Assembly: GCA_039621445.1 (NCBI GenBank)
Contig: CP154955.1
Location: 50,497,384-50,561,383, forward strand
Direction: 5' to 3'
Length of the DNA: 64,000 nt
Source: Euglena gracilis
Taxonomy: Eukaryota; Euglenida; Euglenophyceae; Euglenales
In this document: one piece after another, positions 10,661-21,440 of the stretch
How positions within the stretch are numbered: position 1 is the stretch's first letter
How the letters are laid out: every line of letters begins with the position of its first letter
Notes under the pieces: model-generated
Database searches by the model: none
Seen by the model: the letters and a program-made list of their open reading frames with translations, nothing else
What the model was told of the DNA's origin: nothing
Translations under genes and position numbers: made by a program

Positions 10661-11370
10661 GGAGATTTAAGCCCCCCCCCCCTGAAAAAAACTTTTGCCC
10701 AAATCACACCAAAAACCAGTCAAAACCCACTTAAATGGCTCCAGAACCCCCCAATCGGGGGTGAATATGCAAAAACTTGGGGGGGAAATGCCCATTTTGG
10801 GCCACTTTTGGCAAAAGAACACCTCTCCCCATCGGATTTTCAATATAATTGCAAAATTTTGCACAAAAAGGACTTAGCCCCCGAGTGTGTTGCCAACGTA
10901 GAAGGGATTTGTTATTTGAGGTTCGGATGGGGGTGGAGGGGGGAGTTTCCTGCCTCTCGTGATGCAGCATGCTTGCATTTCTTAAGGATTTTCATGTAAT
11001 CCCTGTTTCATCATTGGTTTTTTTCCTTCCGGACCCCCATCAAGGGCCCACCGACCCCCACTGACCAAAGACTTCCGTCTGGGGGTGCCCATTTTGGTGT
11101 TAGACACTTATTTGGACCCATCCGGACCATTTCCGGGTGATTTAGGCCCGCCACAGACCATTTTTATGACCACCGACTAGCCACCACTCGTTTGCATAGG
11201 ATTTTCTTCATGGGGGGGACTTAAATGTCGGCGGTACTGACCCGTTAGTACACTAGAGTGGGTAGTCGGCCGACTACCCAATACCCCCCCCACCCCGTCT
11301 CGCCGACTAGCTACCGACCATTAGTCGGCGGACTACCCCCCCCCCTCCAGTCTACCACCATGCGCCCCGA
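10370..11370 (+). mobile_element. Approximately 1-kb interspersed repeat with TCGGCCGA ends
   Basis: Ordered blocks: TTTTAAGC followed by a C run; CCCACTTAAATGGCTCCAGAACC; AAAGAACACCTCTCCCCATCGG; GACTTAGCCCCCGAGTGTG; CTGCCTCTCGTGATGCAG; CCCCCATCAAGGGCCCACCG; CATCCGGACCATTTCCGGGTG; and finally a TAGTCGGCCGACTA cluster at 11250-11345. Other copies: 20430-21440 (rearranged), 33950-34320, 40160-41600 (interrupted) and 43005-44510. No protein-coding capacity; its mobilising enzyme is not evident. Confidence 0.7.
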
Positions 11371-11399
11371 AGGCCGCCTGGCCGAAGGCCGCGCAGTGG

Positions 11400-11700
11400 C
11401 CGAAGGCCGCTGCAATTCAGAACCTGAAAAGTTGATGATGTTATTTAAAGGCGTAGGGTTAGGGTCAAGTTTCCATTCCTAACTGTCCCATCCCATCCCC
11501 TCAACGTCGTTAAATTGGTGTCTGCAGGGGATCCGGCGAACCCAAAGATGCGCCCAAATAGGGTTAAAAACATTGGGGGACCCAAGCGAGGCGCCGACGG
11601 CGCTGAGCGAGGGTCCCCCAATGTGCATTAACCCTAGTTGGGCGCCTCTTTGGGTTCGCTGGTCCCCTGCAGGCACCAGTTTATCACGCATCAATCACCG
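11400..11700. repeat. Repeat with 150-bp foldback core, copy 1
   Basis: The core 11523-11672 is an imperfect inverted repeat with arms of about 72 bp, loop around GGCGCCGACGGCGCT. It is preceded by GTAGGGTTAGGGT. The second copy (34360-34625) has the same flanks and the same core but a diverged sequence whose two arms changed together, keeping pairing. Confidence 0.85.
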
Positions 11701-11744
11701 ACCCTTCAACTGGTCGGTCGACCCTTCAACTAGTTGGTGGTAGG

Positions 11745-11920
11745 CTGGATGGGGGGGGGGGCTGGCTAGTCGGCCGACTAGTCGGCTGACAACCCAGTTG
11801 GTCGGCCGACCGACGAACCCAATTGGTCGGTCAGCCTGGTCGGCAGCTAGTCGGCGAGACAGGGGGGGGGGAGCCAGTTGGCCGACTAGTCGGCGAAATA
11901 CCCACTCTAATGTGCTAATG
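11745..11920. repeat. TAGTCGGCCGACTA palindrome cluster
   Basis: At least six overlapping copies of TCGGCCGAC or TCGGTCAGC separated by AATTGG and CAATTGG, bracketed by G runs. This is the terminal module of the ~1-kb repeat family, here without the rest. Confidence 0.75.
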
Positions 11921-11984
11921 AGTCAACCGCCGATGTTCAACCCCCCCCCTGAAAATAATTTTCTGCCTCTCGTGAGAGTCATGG

Positions 11985-12215
11985 CCAGTTTCCCCCCCAG
12001 GACCCCCCCCCAGGACCCACCGGGGGGCGGTACCCACTTCAAAATAACCTGAACTTGCGCTGCAAAATTTCTGCCAAAAAGTTGCGGGACCCACCCAGGA
12101 CCCTCCCCAGCACCCCCCCAGGACCCTCCAAATGACCTCCCCCAGGACCCCCCAGGACCTCCCCCCCAGGACCCCCCCAGGACCGCCCCAGGACAGGGTT
12201 CTGGGGGGGAACGTT
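11985..12215. repeat. CAGGACCCCCC short-period repeats
   Basis: About twelve spaced copies of CCAGGACCC and CAGGACC(T)CC separated by short C runs or fillers. Confidence 0.8.
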
Positions 12216-12309
12216 TTTCGAAACGGTAGCACTTTTTTTCTTTTAAAACCTATTTTCTGGGCCCGACGCCTATCTTGAAATTCTAATGACATTAACGGAT
12301 TTTAGGCTG

Positions 12310-13280
12310 AAACCGTGTATTGGGGCTCTGGCTTCACGCTCGAACCGGCGTTCTGGACGCCGGTTCGGCGCAGAAATTTTTGCGCCGAACCAGCGTTCAG
12401 AACGCCGGTTCGGGCGGGAAGATGGCGTCCAAGGGACCGAAAATAAAAAGTGCCAAAAAAACGTTCAAAATGGTTAGTAGACACGTGGTAATCACATCCG
12501 AGCAGTTTTGGAGGGTATTTGGCCAGATATTGGGGTATTTTGTGCAACAATTTCCATTTGGCCAAATTTGGGGAATTTTTGAAATAGAATACCATGCAGC
12601 ACGGCTGGAATCTAAGGCCATCTGCTGAAAGCCCTTGAGAAGAGCTTTCGATTGATGGGCAACATGGCTGGTGAAACATAGGAATTTCGACTTTGCAAAC
12701 AGGGTTGGAAAATGCGATTGGCGATTTTCAGAGTGCTCTGCAGTGTGGCTGAGTTCTGTGGGCACCAAATGAAGGTCTTGGCGAGAGCTTTCGATTGATA
12801 TGCTGTATGGCACCTGAGGTGTGGGATTTTACAAATTAAGATGTCAAATTTTGGAATGCACGATCGCTGAAAATAAGCGCTGTGTGCATAATGGCTGAAT
12901 TCTGTGGCCATCTGTCAAAAGCCCCTGAGAAGAGCTTTTGATCGATGGGTAACATGGCACCAGACCTGTGAAGACTTCAATCGGCCGATCGACATGGCCA
13001 TGCGCCCAAAGCAGCCCAAAAATGCTCCAAAATGTTCGAAAAATGGGTATTAAGGGCGAAATTGGCCTTGATTCCTTGAACGCCGGTTCGGGCGTGAAGC
13101 CAGAGCCTCTAATCCACAATTTCAACAACTGTGTCCAGAACGCCAGTTCGGGTGTGAAGCCGTGTTCGTTCGTGTTCGTGTTCAGGCAGCCGCCCGAACC
13201 GGCGTTCTGGAACACGGCTTCACGCCCGAACCGGCGTTCTGGACACAGTTTTCGTATTAGAAATTGTTTATGTCGGTCGA
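12310..13280. repeat. Inverted AACGCCGGTTCGGGCG repeats and degenerate 145-bp tandem
   Basis: GAACCGGCGTTCTGGACGCC hairpins occur at 12345-12420 and 13075-13250. Between them, three diverged copies (about 12600, 12745, 12890) share CTGAGAAGAGCTTTCGAT and GGGCAACATGGC. The AGAGCTTTCGATTGATG motif is also found, inverted, in the pair at 18885-19310. Confidence 0.7.
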
Positions 13281-13394
13281 TTTCCATTCAGGCACCCGTT
13301 TATGTCGGTCAATTTCCATTCCATTGAAATCTGTTGCTGGTCAGATTGGGAATTTTTAGCGACGTTTTGGATTTCCCTTTTTTTTGACATTTTT

Positions 13395-13860
13395 GGTCCT
13401 AACCCCCCCCCCAAAAATAAGACCCCAGGTCCATTTCATGGGTCGGTTGCTGGAAATCCCGAGGGGGGGTCTTATTCATGGGGGGGTCCATTTTATGGAT
13501 TTTTGCTGGAAAAATTTTCGACCCCCCAAATGACCAAAAATGCCCCCCAAAATACCATTTTTCGAAAAATTCAGGCGCTTCGCGCCAGACAAATAGGGGA
13601 AAATATGCTAATTGTATGGAAACTGTCCAAAAATGACAGATTTACCCCCCAAAAATGTCCCATTTTTCAAAAATCTGGCGCTTCGCGCCGGCAGGGGGAG
13701 GTCTTATTTATGGGGGGGGTCCATTTCATGGATTTTTGCTCGGACCGGCCAGGGGGGGTCTTATTTTTGGGGGGGTCCATTTTATGGGGGGGGTCTTATT
13801 TTTGGGGGGGGTTTATGGGGTTGCTGTGGAGGCAGACAAAAACCAAATTTTATTGTCAGG
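13395..13860. repeat. GGGGTCTTATTTTTGGGGG repeats
   Basis: At least five copies of GGGGGTCTTATT(T/C)(T/A)TGGGGGGGTCCATTT(T/C)ATGG, with two CTGGCGCTTCGCGCC hairpins (13567, 13678). Long glycine/phenylalanine frames across it are by-products of the repeat. Confidence 0.8.
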
Positions 13861-14576
13861 TGATCACCGCTGGCTGAACTTTGGATGGAACAGACGGAAG
13901 GACGGTACTTAAGATTATTATTTTCTGGAACTTCAGAAAAAGCATTCGGCAAGTTTGTCCTGAACCAGTTGTCATCACTGGTCATCTGAAGGAACAGCTT
14001 TCGGGTGAGGAGTGATTTGGCAATGTTAAACCTATTTTCTGGGCTCGACGCCTGTATTGCAATTCTATTGACATCATCGGATTTCGGGCCAAGGCTGTGT
14101 TCATAGCAACATGGCTTTGGTCAAAATCTGTGTTTCTAAAAAAAAAGCAGACTCTGACCTGAGTCTGTGTTTCGAAACGCTGAGTCTGTTATTCGGTCTG
14201 AGTCTGCGTTTAAGGCGCAGTTCTTGATACAGAGATGTTTCTTTCAAAATGGAAGAAAAAAGCACTCCGAAAAAAAACAGACAAAAGGTTGGTCGACATT
14301 AACGGGTTTCAGGCTGAAACTGACAATATCCCAAAACGGAACAAAAAGGCATTCAAAAAAGGAAACAAAAGGTTGGTTGATTTCCAAGACATCGGAATCC
14401 GTTTATGTCAATCGATTTCCATTCAGGCGCCCGTTTATGTCGGTCGATTTCCATTCAGGCGCCCGTTAATAATAATAATGGGCCAAAAACCACCTTTTTT
14501 GACCATATTTCGGTCCAGGCGGTTCGGTCGAATGAATTTTAAGACAAGCGTCGGGCCCAGACAAAATTGGTTTTAG

Positions 14577-14680
14577 AAAAATCGACCGACACTAACAGAT
14601 TCAGCAGGGGCGCCGGGCGCGAGCGAGCGAAGCGAGCCGCCCGGCGCCCCTACTGAATCTGTTAGTGTCGGTCGATTTTT
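14577..14680. repeat. 104-bp near-perfect foldback
   Basis: Arms AAAAATCGACCGACACTAAC and complement, inner arms AGCAGGGGCGCCGGGCG and complement, with a loop GAGCGAGCGAAGCGAG. The arm sequence GTCGGTCGATTT also occurs upstream at 13275, 13300 and 14415-14455. Confidence 0.9.
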
Positions 14681-14764
14681 GTACAGAAAGACGGCATTGA
14701 ATGTGGCAAAAAAATGTGGCAATTTTTGACATCATGGCACAAATACATCACAATTTGGAAGCTT

Positions 14765-15240
14765 TCAAGCCGCCCAACGGGCGGCACAAGACGGTGATGC
14801 CTTTTGCGTTTTGGAATTTAAAAAAGAGACGGTGATGAGAGTTGCCTCCCAAAACCCGCCCCCTCCAAGCCATTTTGCATGGAACAAAAAAAACGTATTG
14901 CCGCCCGAAGGGCGGCTTGACGGTAATTCATTTTTTGAAAAAGCTTCCCCAACGTCTACTACCATCTCGCCGCCCTTCAGGTGGCAACGTGAAACACATG
15001 TATCTTGACTTGGCCTGCAAAATTCTGAAAGCAGCACACCATTTCTGTTGCAAATCCGGCTTTTTTTGGGGAAACTTTTGGAAAGAGGCAGCTATCCAGC
15101 CACCCTTTGGGCAGTGATGTGTGTGATTTTTGTTCCACTGATATTCACAAACAAAAACGGAAGATTTTCGTCCTCCGACCCATAAATTCCGGACTTGTTT
15201 GGCTGCCCAAAGGGCGGCGAGACGGTAGCGATGTCCAACA
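14765..15240. repeat. CCGCCCGAAGGGCGG hairpin series
   Basis: Five short hairpins of the form GCCGCCC-(AA/GAA/TTC)-GGGCGGC at about 14770, 14901, 14970, 15100 and 15202, four of them close to GACGGT(A/G). Spacing is 70-130 bp. Sequence between them is not conserved. Confidence 0.75.
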
Positions 15241-15318
15241 ATAACAACACCCAAAAATTCAAAGAAAAGTTGAGGTTTTAATGTGAGAGTTGAAAACACA
15301 AAGAACATGGTGAGTAAA

Positions 15319-15530
15319 TTACACACCTTTCAAATTTTTCCAAAAACTCACAGGGCAGCCTCCCCGCCGACCCCCCACTTCTACACCTATGGCACTTTGG
15401 GGGTGGGATCGGGCGCCTTCCCGGTTTTCTTCTCCCTCCGATGATGTTTTGTGTCCCCGCGTGAGGGTTGGTTTCCCAACCACCTCAGATGTTGCCTGCT
15501 CCGTTTCGTGTATCTCATGGAATGACACTT
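15319..15530 (-). other. Possible minus-strand exon, weak
   Basis: A frame rich in E, R and G without C-run artefacts, ending at a GTGAGT donor after 15351 on the minus strand. It lies in the proposed first intron of the checkpoint gene. No motif recognised; the acceptor is not evident. Confidence 0.15.
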
Positions 15531-15689
15531 ATCATTTTGTGTGCGCTGACCTCCGCCGAGTTACGAGGTGTTTGCAATACGTTTGCATGCTTCCTCCCCC
15601 ATTCCTCACCCACTGTCGTTGGCGACTCTTGGTGTTATTCAACAAACATCTGGTATGACTGCGCTGCAGATCTTTCTGTCTGGAACACA

Positions 15690-15855
15690 TTTTTTGGTAG
15701 ATAAACGTGTTCAGCCCACGTGTACATTGCCAGTGAACGTGTTCAGAACACGATTTTTTGTGTGCAGGAAAGCGTGTTCAGTCCACGCGTGCAGTGTTAA
15801 TAAACGTGTTCAGTTCACGTTTATTATTGTTGCTCTTCACGTGGACTGACCATGC
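15690..15855. repeat. AAACGTGTTCAG(T/C)CCACG repeats
   Basis: Four spaced copies of (A/G)AACGTGTTCAG followed by CCACGTG or CCACGCG. Related copies at 10060-10110 and 5038-5055. Confidence 0.7.
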
Positions 15856-15990
15856 AATTTTTTTTTGCACCCGAGGAGGGGTCTTATGTGGGGGGCATGT
15901 ACCTTTTTTCAAAAAATATTCTTTCCTGACTTTTCTCCATTTTCCCAATTTGCGGATGGACAATGCGCCGCAAGAAAAACACATTCACAC

Positions 15991-16070
15991 TTCAGAATGT
16001 CAATTCTTCGGCCTTGTCGTAAAGGTTGGATGTTCTCTTTGCTGCCCTCAACATCATCAAAATCAGTCAT
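15991..16070 (-). CDS. MAD3: Mad3/BubR1-like checkpoint protein, first coding exon with KEN box
   Basis: Read on the minus strand from ATG at 16070 to a GTGTGA donor after 15991. It encodes MTDFDDVEG then SKENIQPLRQGRRIDIL. A KEN box followed by PL(R/K)xGR within the first 30 residues is the signature of Mad3/BubR1, the mitotic-checkpoint-complex subunit that blocks Cdc20 and the anaphase-promoting complex; the KEN tripeptide binds Cdc20. An acceptor (TTCACAG) sits at 16078-16084, so an upstream non-coding exon is likely. The exon ends with two bases of a codon, matching the start phase of the exon at 4755. If they join directly the intron is 11,235 bp and full of repeats. A second KEN, a Bub3-binding GLEBS motif and the rest of the TPR domain are not seen in the window. 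Confidence 0.6.
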
Positions 16071-16244
16071 GGGGAATCTGTGAATGCAAAATTTTGATTT
16101 TGAATTTATGTTTCGAAAAATGTCAAAGCAAACATCACAGGCTTGGCACATCTGACGAGGACCCTAGGCATCTGACAAGGATGGTTTAAGTGTGACACAC
16201 CGAGTTTTTTTCAATGGATTTCTATGCCCACACAAAAAATTGAC

Positions 16245-16410
16245 CCACCATGCCCCCCCCATATTGTACCCCCCCCTGGGAGCCATTTTCTGGGGGGGGA
16301 GGTACATTATGGGGGGGTACAATATGGGGGGAGGCCAAGGTCATGGTCCATGGCGGGGGGGGGTACCCCATGGGGGGGTACATCATGGGGGGGGGTACAA
16401 TCTGGGCCTT
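16245..16410. repeat. GGGGGGTACAATATGGGGGG palindromic repeats
   Basis: Copies of a GTACAATATG / GTACATTATG unit separated by G or C runs, on both strands. No coding content. Confidence 0.75.
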
Positions 16411-16845
16411 GGACCTCCACCTCTTCCTGGTCTCCTTTATCTCTGCCTCTGCCTTTGCCATTGTTCCTCCGGCTCTCCCAAGCTTTCGGAACCTTGGGGC
16501 GACGACAGTACAGTTGAGGTTTTTTGGGACCCCCCCTCTCCCCCCCCTGTACAGTTGGGATTTTCAGGCCCCCCCCCCAGTGCTGACCCCCCCGAGACAG
16601 ATGAAAATTTTGACACCAAAAATGGCCTTTTTAGAACAAAAAAAAAGGCCTTAAATTTTTTTTTCGGCGCCTTCAGCGACCCCAGGACCCCCCCCCCGGT
16701 GTTGAGACAATACAGCAAAAAGTGCCAAAAATGCAAAAAAAATCAGACCTCGGGCCCCCCCCCCCCCGCCAACGCCCCCTTGTCTTTACTTGCCCCACAT
16801 CCTTGCTTCCCAACGAGGCCACCCAGACACGAACAAACAAACCCA

Positions 16846-16846
16846 A

Positions 16847-16879
<33 letters not shown>

Positions 16880-16926
16880 ACAACAACAAACAACAACAAC
16901 AACAACAACACACACACACACACACA
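16846..16926. repeat. CAA then CA microsatellite
   Basis: A compound simple repeat: about twenty AAC/CAA triplets followed by about nine CA units. Confidence 0.95.
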
Positions 16927-17127
16927 CCCGCTGCCGGCCCGCTACAGATTGGCGGCGAAATTGTTTCTGCATTACAAGGCTGTGGCTCGGGTCATTTTCC
17001 TGTGAGTCACACGGCTGGCTGACGGCTGGCCGACGGCGTGCTCCCCCTAGGGGTGAGGGTCGGCCCTTCAAGGTCATGTTCATCGTTGGTGGAGGCTGCA
17101 TTTTTTGCCCATTTGAAGTCATTTACC

Positions 17128-17300
17128 ACCCCCCCCCCTTATTGTCCCCCCCCCTTATTGTCCCTGGGCCCCGGCCGACGGGGGATTTTTTGGCCCGGCC
17201 AATGAAATTCCTTTGGTACCCCCTTATTGTCCCCCCCCCCTTATTGTCCGGTCGGGCCTCCCGGGAGAGGTCGGTGGGACAATGAGGGGGGGGGGGGTGG
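17128..17300. repeat. CCCCCCTTATTGTCC repeats
   Basis: Four direct and one inverted copy of TTATTGTCCC next to C runs, ending in GGTGGGACAATGAGGGG. The inverted pair gives the segment a foldback shape. Confidence 0.75.
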
Positions 17301-17654
17301 TATCATCAATTTTTGTCAATTTTGCCAAGTTTGGACGTTTTTGACCAATTTTGACCATTTCAGCCTTTTTGGGGGGTCATTCTACAATCATTGTGAAGGG
17401 TTATTTGCCTACATATTTTTTTATTCGAATGACTAAAAAATGCTCAGCTGGTGTCCCACTGGCAAAATTGCCTAATAATGGACGAAGGTACCTAATACTG
17501 GACAAAAAAGGCTCAAATATTGTGTGAAATGGTTTCAACTGACCCAAAATTGTAGCCCCTCTTGTAGAATTCAAAAGATAATTCAAAACGCACATCCAAA
17601 ATTAAGATTTCGCACCCAACATGAAGCATTTGCACACCAAATTTTGGCATTAGG

Positions 17655-17865
17655 TGCTGGAACTACCCCCCCCCTTTATTTGAGCACACCCACGGGCCAA
17701 AGGACCCCCCAAATGCTCAAATAAGGGGGGGGGTCAAATAAGGGGGGGTCAAAAATTCCTTTGGAAATAGGGCAAAAAAATATTCGGCGCATGAAAAAAA
17801 ATTTTCCCCCAGACCCAAATGCTCAATTAAGGGGGGGGATCAAATAAAGGGGGGGGGTAAGCATT
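17655..17865. repeat. CAAATAAGGGGGG repeats
   Basis: Facing C-run/G-run units with TTTATTTGAGCA and GCTCAA(A/T)(T/A)AAGG, at least five copies. Same architecture as the other homopolymer families with a different core word. Confidence 0.7.
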
Positions 17866-17934
17866 TTCAAACCGGAAAAATACATTTGCCACTCATGCCA
17901 GCCAACATTGTGCATTTTCCACATGAAAACGGAT

Positions 17935-18040
17935 TTTACACAAAATTAGGCATTTGCCACTCAAAATTAGGAATTTAAATATGAAATTAGGAATTTCCTC
18001 CTCAAAATTAGGAATTTGCCACTCAAAATTCGGAACTGGC
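17935..18040. repeat. AAAATTAGGAATTTGCCACTC short tandem repeat
   Basis: Five imperfect copies of a 20-24-bp unit, AAATTAGGAATTT followed by GCCACTCA or a variant. Confidence 0.85.
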
Positions 18041-18194
18041 GGCATTTGCCACCCATATGAGACAGACAACCTGACCCGGCTTCCGTCACGCCGTCGGCCA
18101 GCCGTGTGCTCCCCCCTATATGTGGGCTGCAAGCCTGTGGCCCCAGCAACGCGCCTTGCCCCTACCCGCCCACCACACCCACCCACACTATATT

Positions 18195-18268
18195 GAAACC
18201 GTGTTTGGGCGAAGTTTTAAGACTTTAAAATAGATAGAAATAAAAAATCTTTGCCCAAACACGGTTTC
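18195..18268. repeat. Foldback GAAACCGTGTTTGGGC
   Basis: Left arm GAAACCGTGTTTGGGC(G)AAG and its exact complement enclose an A/T-rich loop of about 35 bp. Confidence 0.9.
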
Positions 18269-18275
18269 AAACCAA

Positions 18276-18389
18276 GAACAGTGTTTTGGGCCAAGTGTTA
18301 GGGGGAGCCTAGGGGCGGGGACCACGGCGCCTTCGTCGTCGCGGTCCCCGCCCCCAGGCTCCCCCTAACACTTGGCCCAAACACAGTTC
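18276..18389. repeat. 114-bp foldback, GC-rich
   Basis: Arms of about 50 bp: GAACAGTGTTTTGGGCCAAG, then TGTTAGGGGGAGCCT, GGGGCGGGGACC, each with its complement on the other side of a CGGCGCCTTCGTCGTCG loop. One or two mismatches per arm. Confidence 0.9.
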
Positions 18390-18500
18390 TTGTCACAGAA
18401 GATGGGCCTTGCCCATTTTCTGCCCGCCGCCCCGTGTCCCTCCCGGTTTAGCTGTAACATAGCCCAACCTCCCGAGGACCTTCAAATCCAGCAGGCTGCG

Positions 18501-18609
18501 CCACTGGTCGGTGGATTCGGTTCGCCCCACTTCACAGCACTTTAGGGGGGGCTGGGCCCCACTTCACAAGACAACGGTGGTGGGGCGAACCGAGTCCACC
18601 GACCAGTGG
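18501..18609. repeat. 109-bp foldback CCACTGGTCGGTGGA
   Basis: Left arm CCACTGGTCGGTGGATTCGG continues TTCGCCCCAC, matched by GTGGGGCGAACCGAGTCCAC then CGACCAGTGG. The central CCCCACTTCACA is a direct repeat within the loop. Confidence 0.9.
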
Positions 18610-18699
18610 CATAGAAAAAATTGGCTATGGCCACATGTTCCAAACAAAATATTTTTTTGCGCAATGCATGAAAATGTGGTGGAATAACTTTACTGCAAA

Positions 18700-19560
18700 A
18701 AAGAGGTGGCGGACGCCGGTTCCGTCCAAAGCCCGGCGTCCGCCACCTCTTGTTTAAGCCGGCGTTTTAGAGACGCCGGGCTCAGGACAGAACCGGCGTC
18801 CCCAACCTTCGGCCAAAGGACACTCCCAGGACAGGACCAATCTCCGACCACTGATCTGCAATGTCACACCACTTTGCACTTCACCAAATTCCGGCGATCG
18901 CGAGGGTATTTCTGGCTGTGTCAATCGTCAAGGTATGAAAACACCCCTCGATCGAAAGCTCTTTTCATCAGACGACTGGCGATCACCACCAAATTCAGCC
19001 ACGTCGCCTGGAGCTCTTATTTTCTGTCAGTGGGGAATCCTAATTTCACAACTCTAGTGCCCCCTAGGACCCCTCAGGTGGTCGATTCGAAGAGGAAAAA
19101 CGTTTATTAAGCATCTTAAACCAAAAATCACTGAAAATTACCACAAATTTCGACTCAGATTCTGGCCGATCCGACCATCGCGAGCGTATCTCGGGCTGCG
19201 TGCAACGTTAGGGTACCAAGTTACCCCTCGATCGAAAGCTCTTTTCAACAGACGACCAGCGGTGCTCATCAGATCTTTCCACGTTGCACAGTGCTCTATT
19301 TCCAAATCTGGGCCGATTTTCACGAGATTTGGATATCCACCCCACTGGTCCCCAGATGGCAAAATTCATTGTCCTTGATGGTTGAAACACTCACTTTTGG
19401 GCACTTTTGGTGACATTTTTAGGAATGAAAACCGGACGCCGGGCTTTGGACAGAACCGGCGTTCCTAACGCCGGGCTTTAGGACAGAACCGGCGTCCAGA
19501 AAGCCCGTGGGGGGGGGACGCCGGTTCTGTCCTGAGCCCGGCGTCTCAAACGCCGGCTTA
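18700..19560. repeat. GACGCCGG inverted repeats around a duplicated 140-bp unit
   Basis: GGACGCCGGTT(C/T)(C/T)GTCC and GCCCGGCGTC boxes occur in facing pairs at 18712-18810 and 19430-19560. Between them, two copies (18885-19030 and 19165-19310) share ATCGCGAG(G/C)GTAT, CCCCTCGATCGAAAGCTC and TTTTCA(T/A)CAGACGAC. The whole is symmetrical, like an element with terminal inverted repeats. Confidence 0.75.
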
Positions 19561-20180
19561 AAATATGGGTGTTCCTTAAAAGCAGCATGGCAGGATGGAG
19601 GAGGACACAACGTAAGCAGACAGACTGGTTGGTCTCTCCTGATTGCGAAATTTGCGGAAATCATCTCAAGGAGGTTCGTTGCGGGGGAAGCTCACACTAA
19701 TCGCCTTTGTTGTGGTGGTGACGGTGGTTTTGGTCACATTGACCAGTGGGCACTGGCACCGTCTGTTGTGTCGGACTGGAGAGCCCACGCAAACCATTTC
19801 ATTTCGTTGTGGACACAAAAACCCACGTTGCATGCTGGAATCAAGAAAATGTCAGCACCCCCCATCGATGTATGTCAAAAAATTGACAATATTTTCAGTT
19901 TCGGGGGAAATTGGGGCCAAAACCAGTAATTTTTCTTTTCAAAGTCCAAACCAATTTTTCCAAAAATTGAAAGTAAAAAACAGGCAAAAAAAAAAGCACA
20001 CACAAAAGCGCCAATTTCGCCAAAATCAAAAAAAAACGCAAAAAAAGGTTTGCTTTTTTCCTCCCCCTGCTGGGAGGTGCTGGCTGGCTTGACCGTGGGT
20101 GGTGTTGGTCTGGCTAAGAAATTCCCTAGGATGCCTTCAGGATGTGGGATGGTTCAGATGTGGTCTGGCCAATGGATTTT
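19561..20180. other. No gene recognised
   Basis: Partly non-repetitive. Frames of 140-150 residues on the plus strand include a hydrophobic stretch LTLIAFVVVVTVVLVTLTSG, but no start context, splice site or family feature supports a gene. An A-rich stretch lies at 19975-20050. Confidence 0.4.
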
Positions 20181-20187
20181 TTTGAAG

Positions 20188-20425
20188 CATACAATTGCTT
20201 ACCCCCCGGGGGGGGGAGGGGGGGTCACTCCACTTTTTAAAAAACCAGTCAGTCACTCATTTTCAAAAAACCAGCCAGTCACTGCTCACTACTCACTACG
20301 GTCGGCCACTCAGAAAAACGGCCACTTTCCAATCACTTTAGGCCATTTTAGGCCAAAAATTTTTTCCGGCGCCTTCGGCGCCGGGGTCACTCAAGCCACT
20401 TTTGCCCGCTCCTGGGGCTCTAGGC
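20188..20425. mobile_element. hAT-like MITE, one end only
   Basis: Begins CATACAATTGCTTACC, the complement of the right terminus of the elements at 32541-32898 and 40728-41083, and continues with the same interior (CCAGTCAGTCACT, GGCCGACTCAGAAAAACGGCC-like, GGCGCCTTCGGCGCC). The other terminus is replaced by a TCGGCCGA cluster. Confidence 0.7.
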
Positions 20426-20429
20426 GGTA

Positions 20430-21440
20430 GACTAGGGGGGGGGGTCCTGGGTGGTCGGCCGACTAGTCGGCCGACCACCCAATGGTCGGCCGACCACCCA
20501 ATGGTCGGCCGACTAGGCTTGGTCGGCAGCTAGTCGGCGAGACAGGGGGGGGGGGTCCTGGGGTCGGCGGACTAGTCGGCCGACCACCCACTCTAATGTA
20601 GTTATGGGCCAGTCTCACCGACTTTTTATGAAGAAAATTGTATGCGAACTAGTCGGTGGCTAGTCGTTGGGCATAAAAATGGTCTGTGGCGGGTCCAAAC
20701 CACCCGGAAATGGTCCGGATGGGGCCAAATAAGTGCCTTACACCAACAGGAACATTCTCAGATGGAATTTTTTGGTCGGTGGGGGGTCGGTGGGCCCTTG
20801 ATGGGGTCCGGAGGGGTAAAAAACCAATGACGAAACAGGGATTACATGAAAATCCTTTAGAAATGCAAGCATTCTGCATCAGGACAGGCTGAAAACTCCC
20901 CCCTCCACCCCCACCCGAGCCCAGATAACAAAATCCCTTTTATGTTCAACATACTTGGGGGCTAAGTCGTTTTTGTGGCTGACTTTGGCATTGGCGGGGG
21001 GGGGGCGGAGCCCCCCCCCCCCCGCACCCCCCCCTCAAATAACAGAATCCCTTCTATGCTGGCAATATACTTGGAGGGCTAAGTCCTTTTGTGCAAAATT
21101 TGACTTATATTGACTTATATACAACGGGGAGAGGTGTTCTTTTGCCAAAAGTGGCCCAAAATGGACATTTCCCCCCAATTTTTTTGCATATTCACCCCCG
21201 ATTGGGGAGTTCTGGAGCCATTTGGGTGGGTTTTGACTGGTTTTGGGGTGATTTGGACAAAATTTTTCTCAGGGGGGGGCTTAAAAGTCGGCGAAACTGG
21301 CCCGTAACTACATTAGAGTGGGTGGTTGGCCGACTAGTCGGCCGACCACCCAGGACCCCCCCCCCCCTGTCTCGCCGACTAGCTGCCGACCAGGCCTAGT
21401 CGGCCGACCACCCAGGACCCCCCCCCCCCAGTCTACCGTC
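20430..21440. mobile_element. Two head-to-head pieces of the ~1-kb TCGGCCGA repeat
   Basis: From 20430 to about 20990 the family blocks appear on the minus strand; from about 21000 to 21440 they again appear inverted relative to 10370-11370 in part, with TCGGCCGACCACCC clusters at both ends (20450-20610 and 21310-21430). A rearranged copy. Confidence 0.6.

Noticed and set aside
16673-17122. Valine/leucine-rich frame and QQQ/TTT frames
   Set aside because: Produced by the CAA and CA microsatellite.
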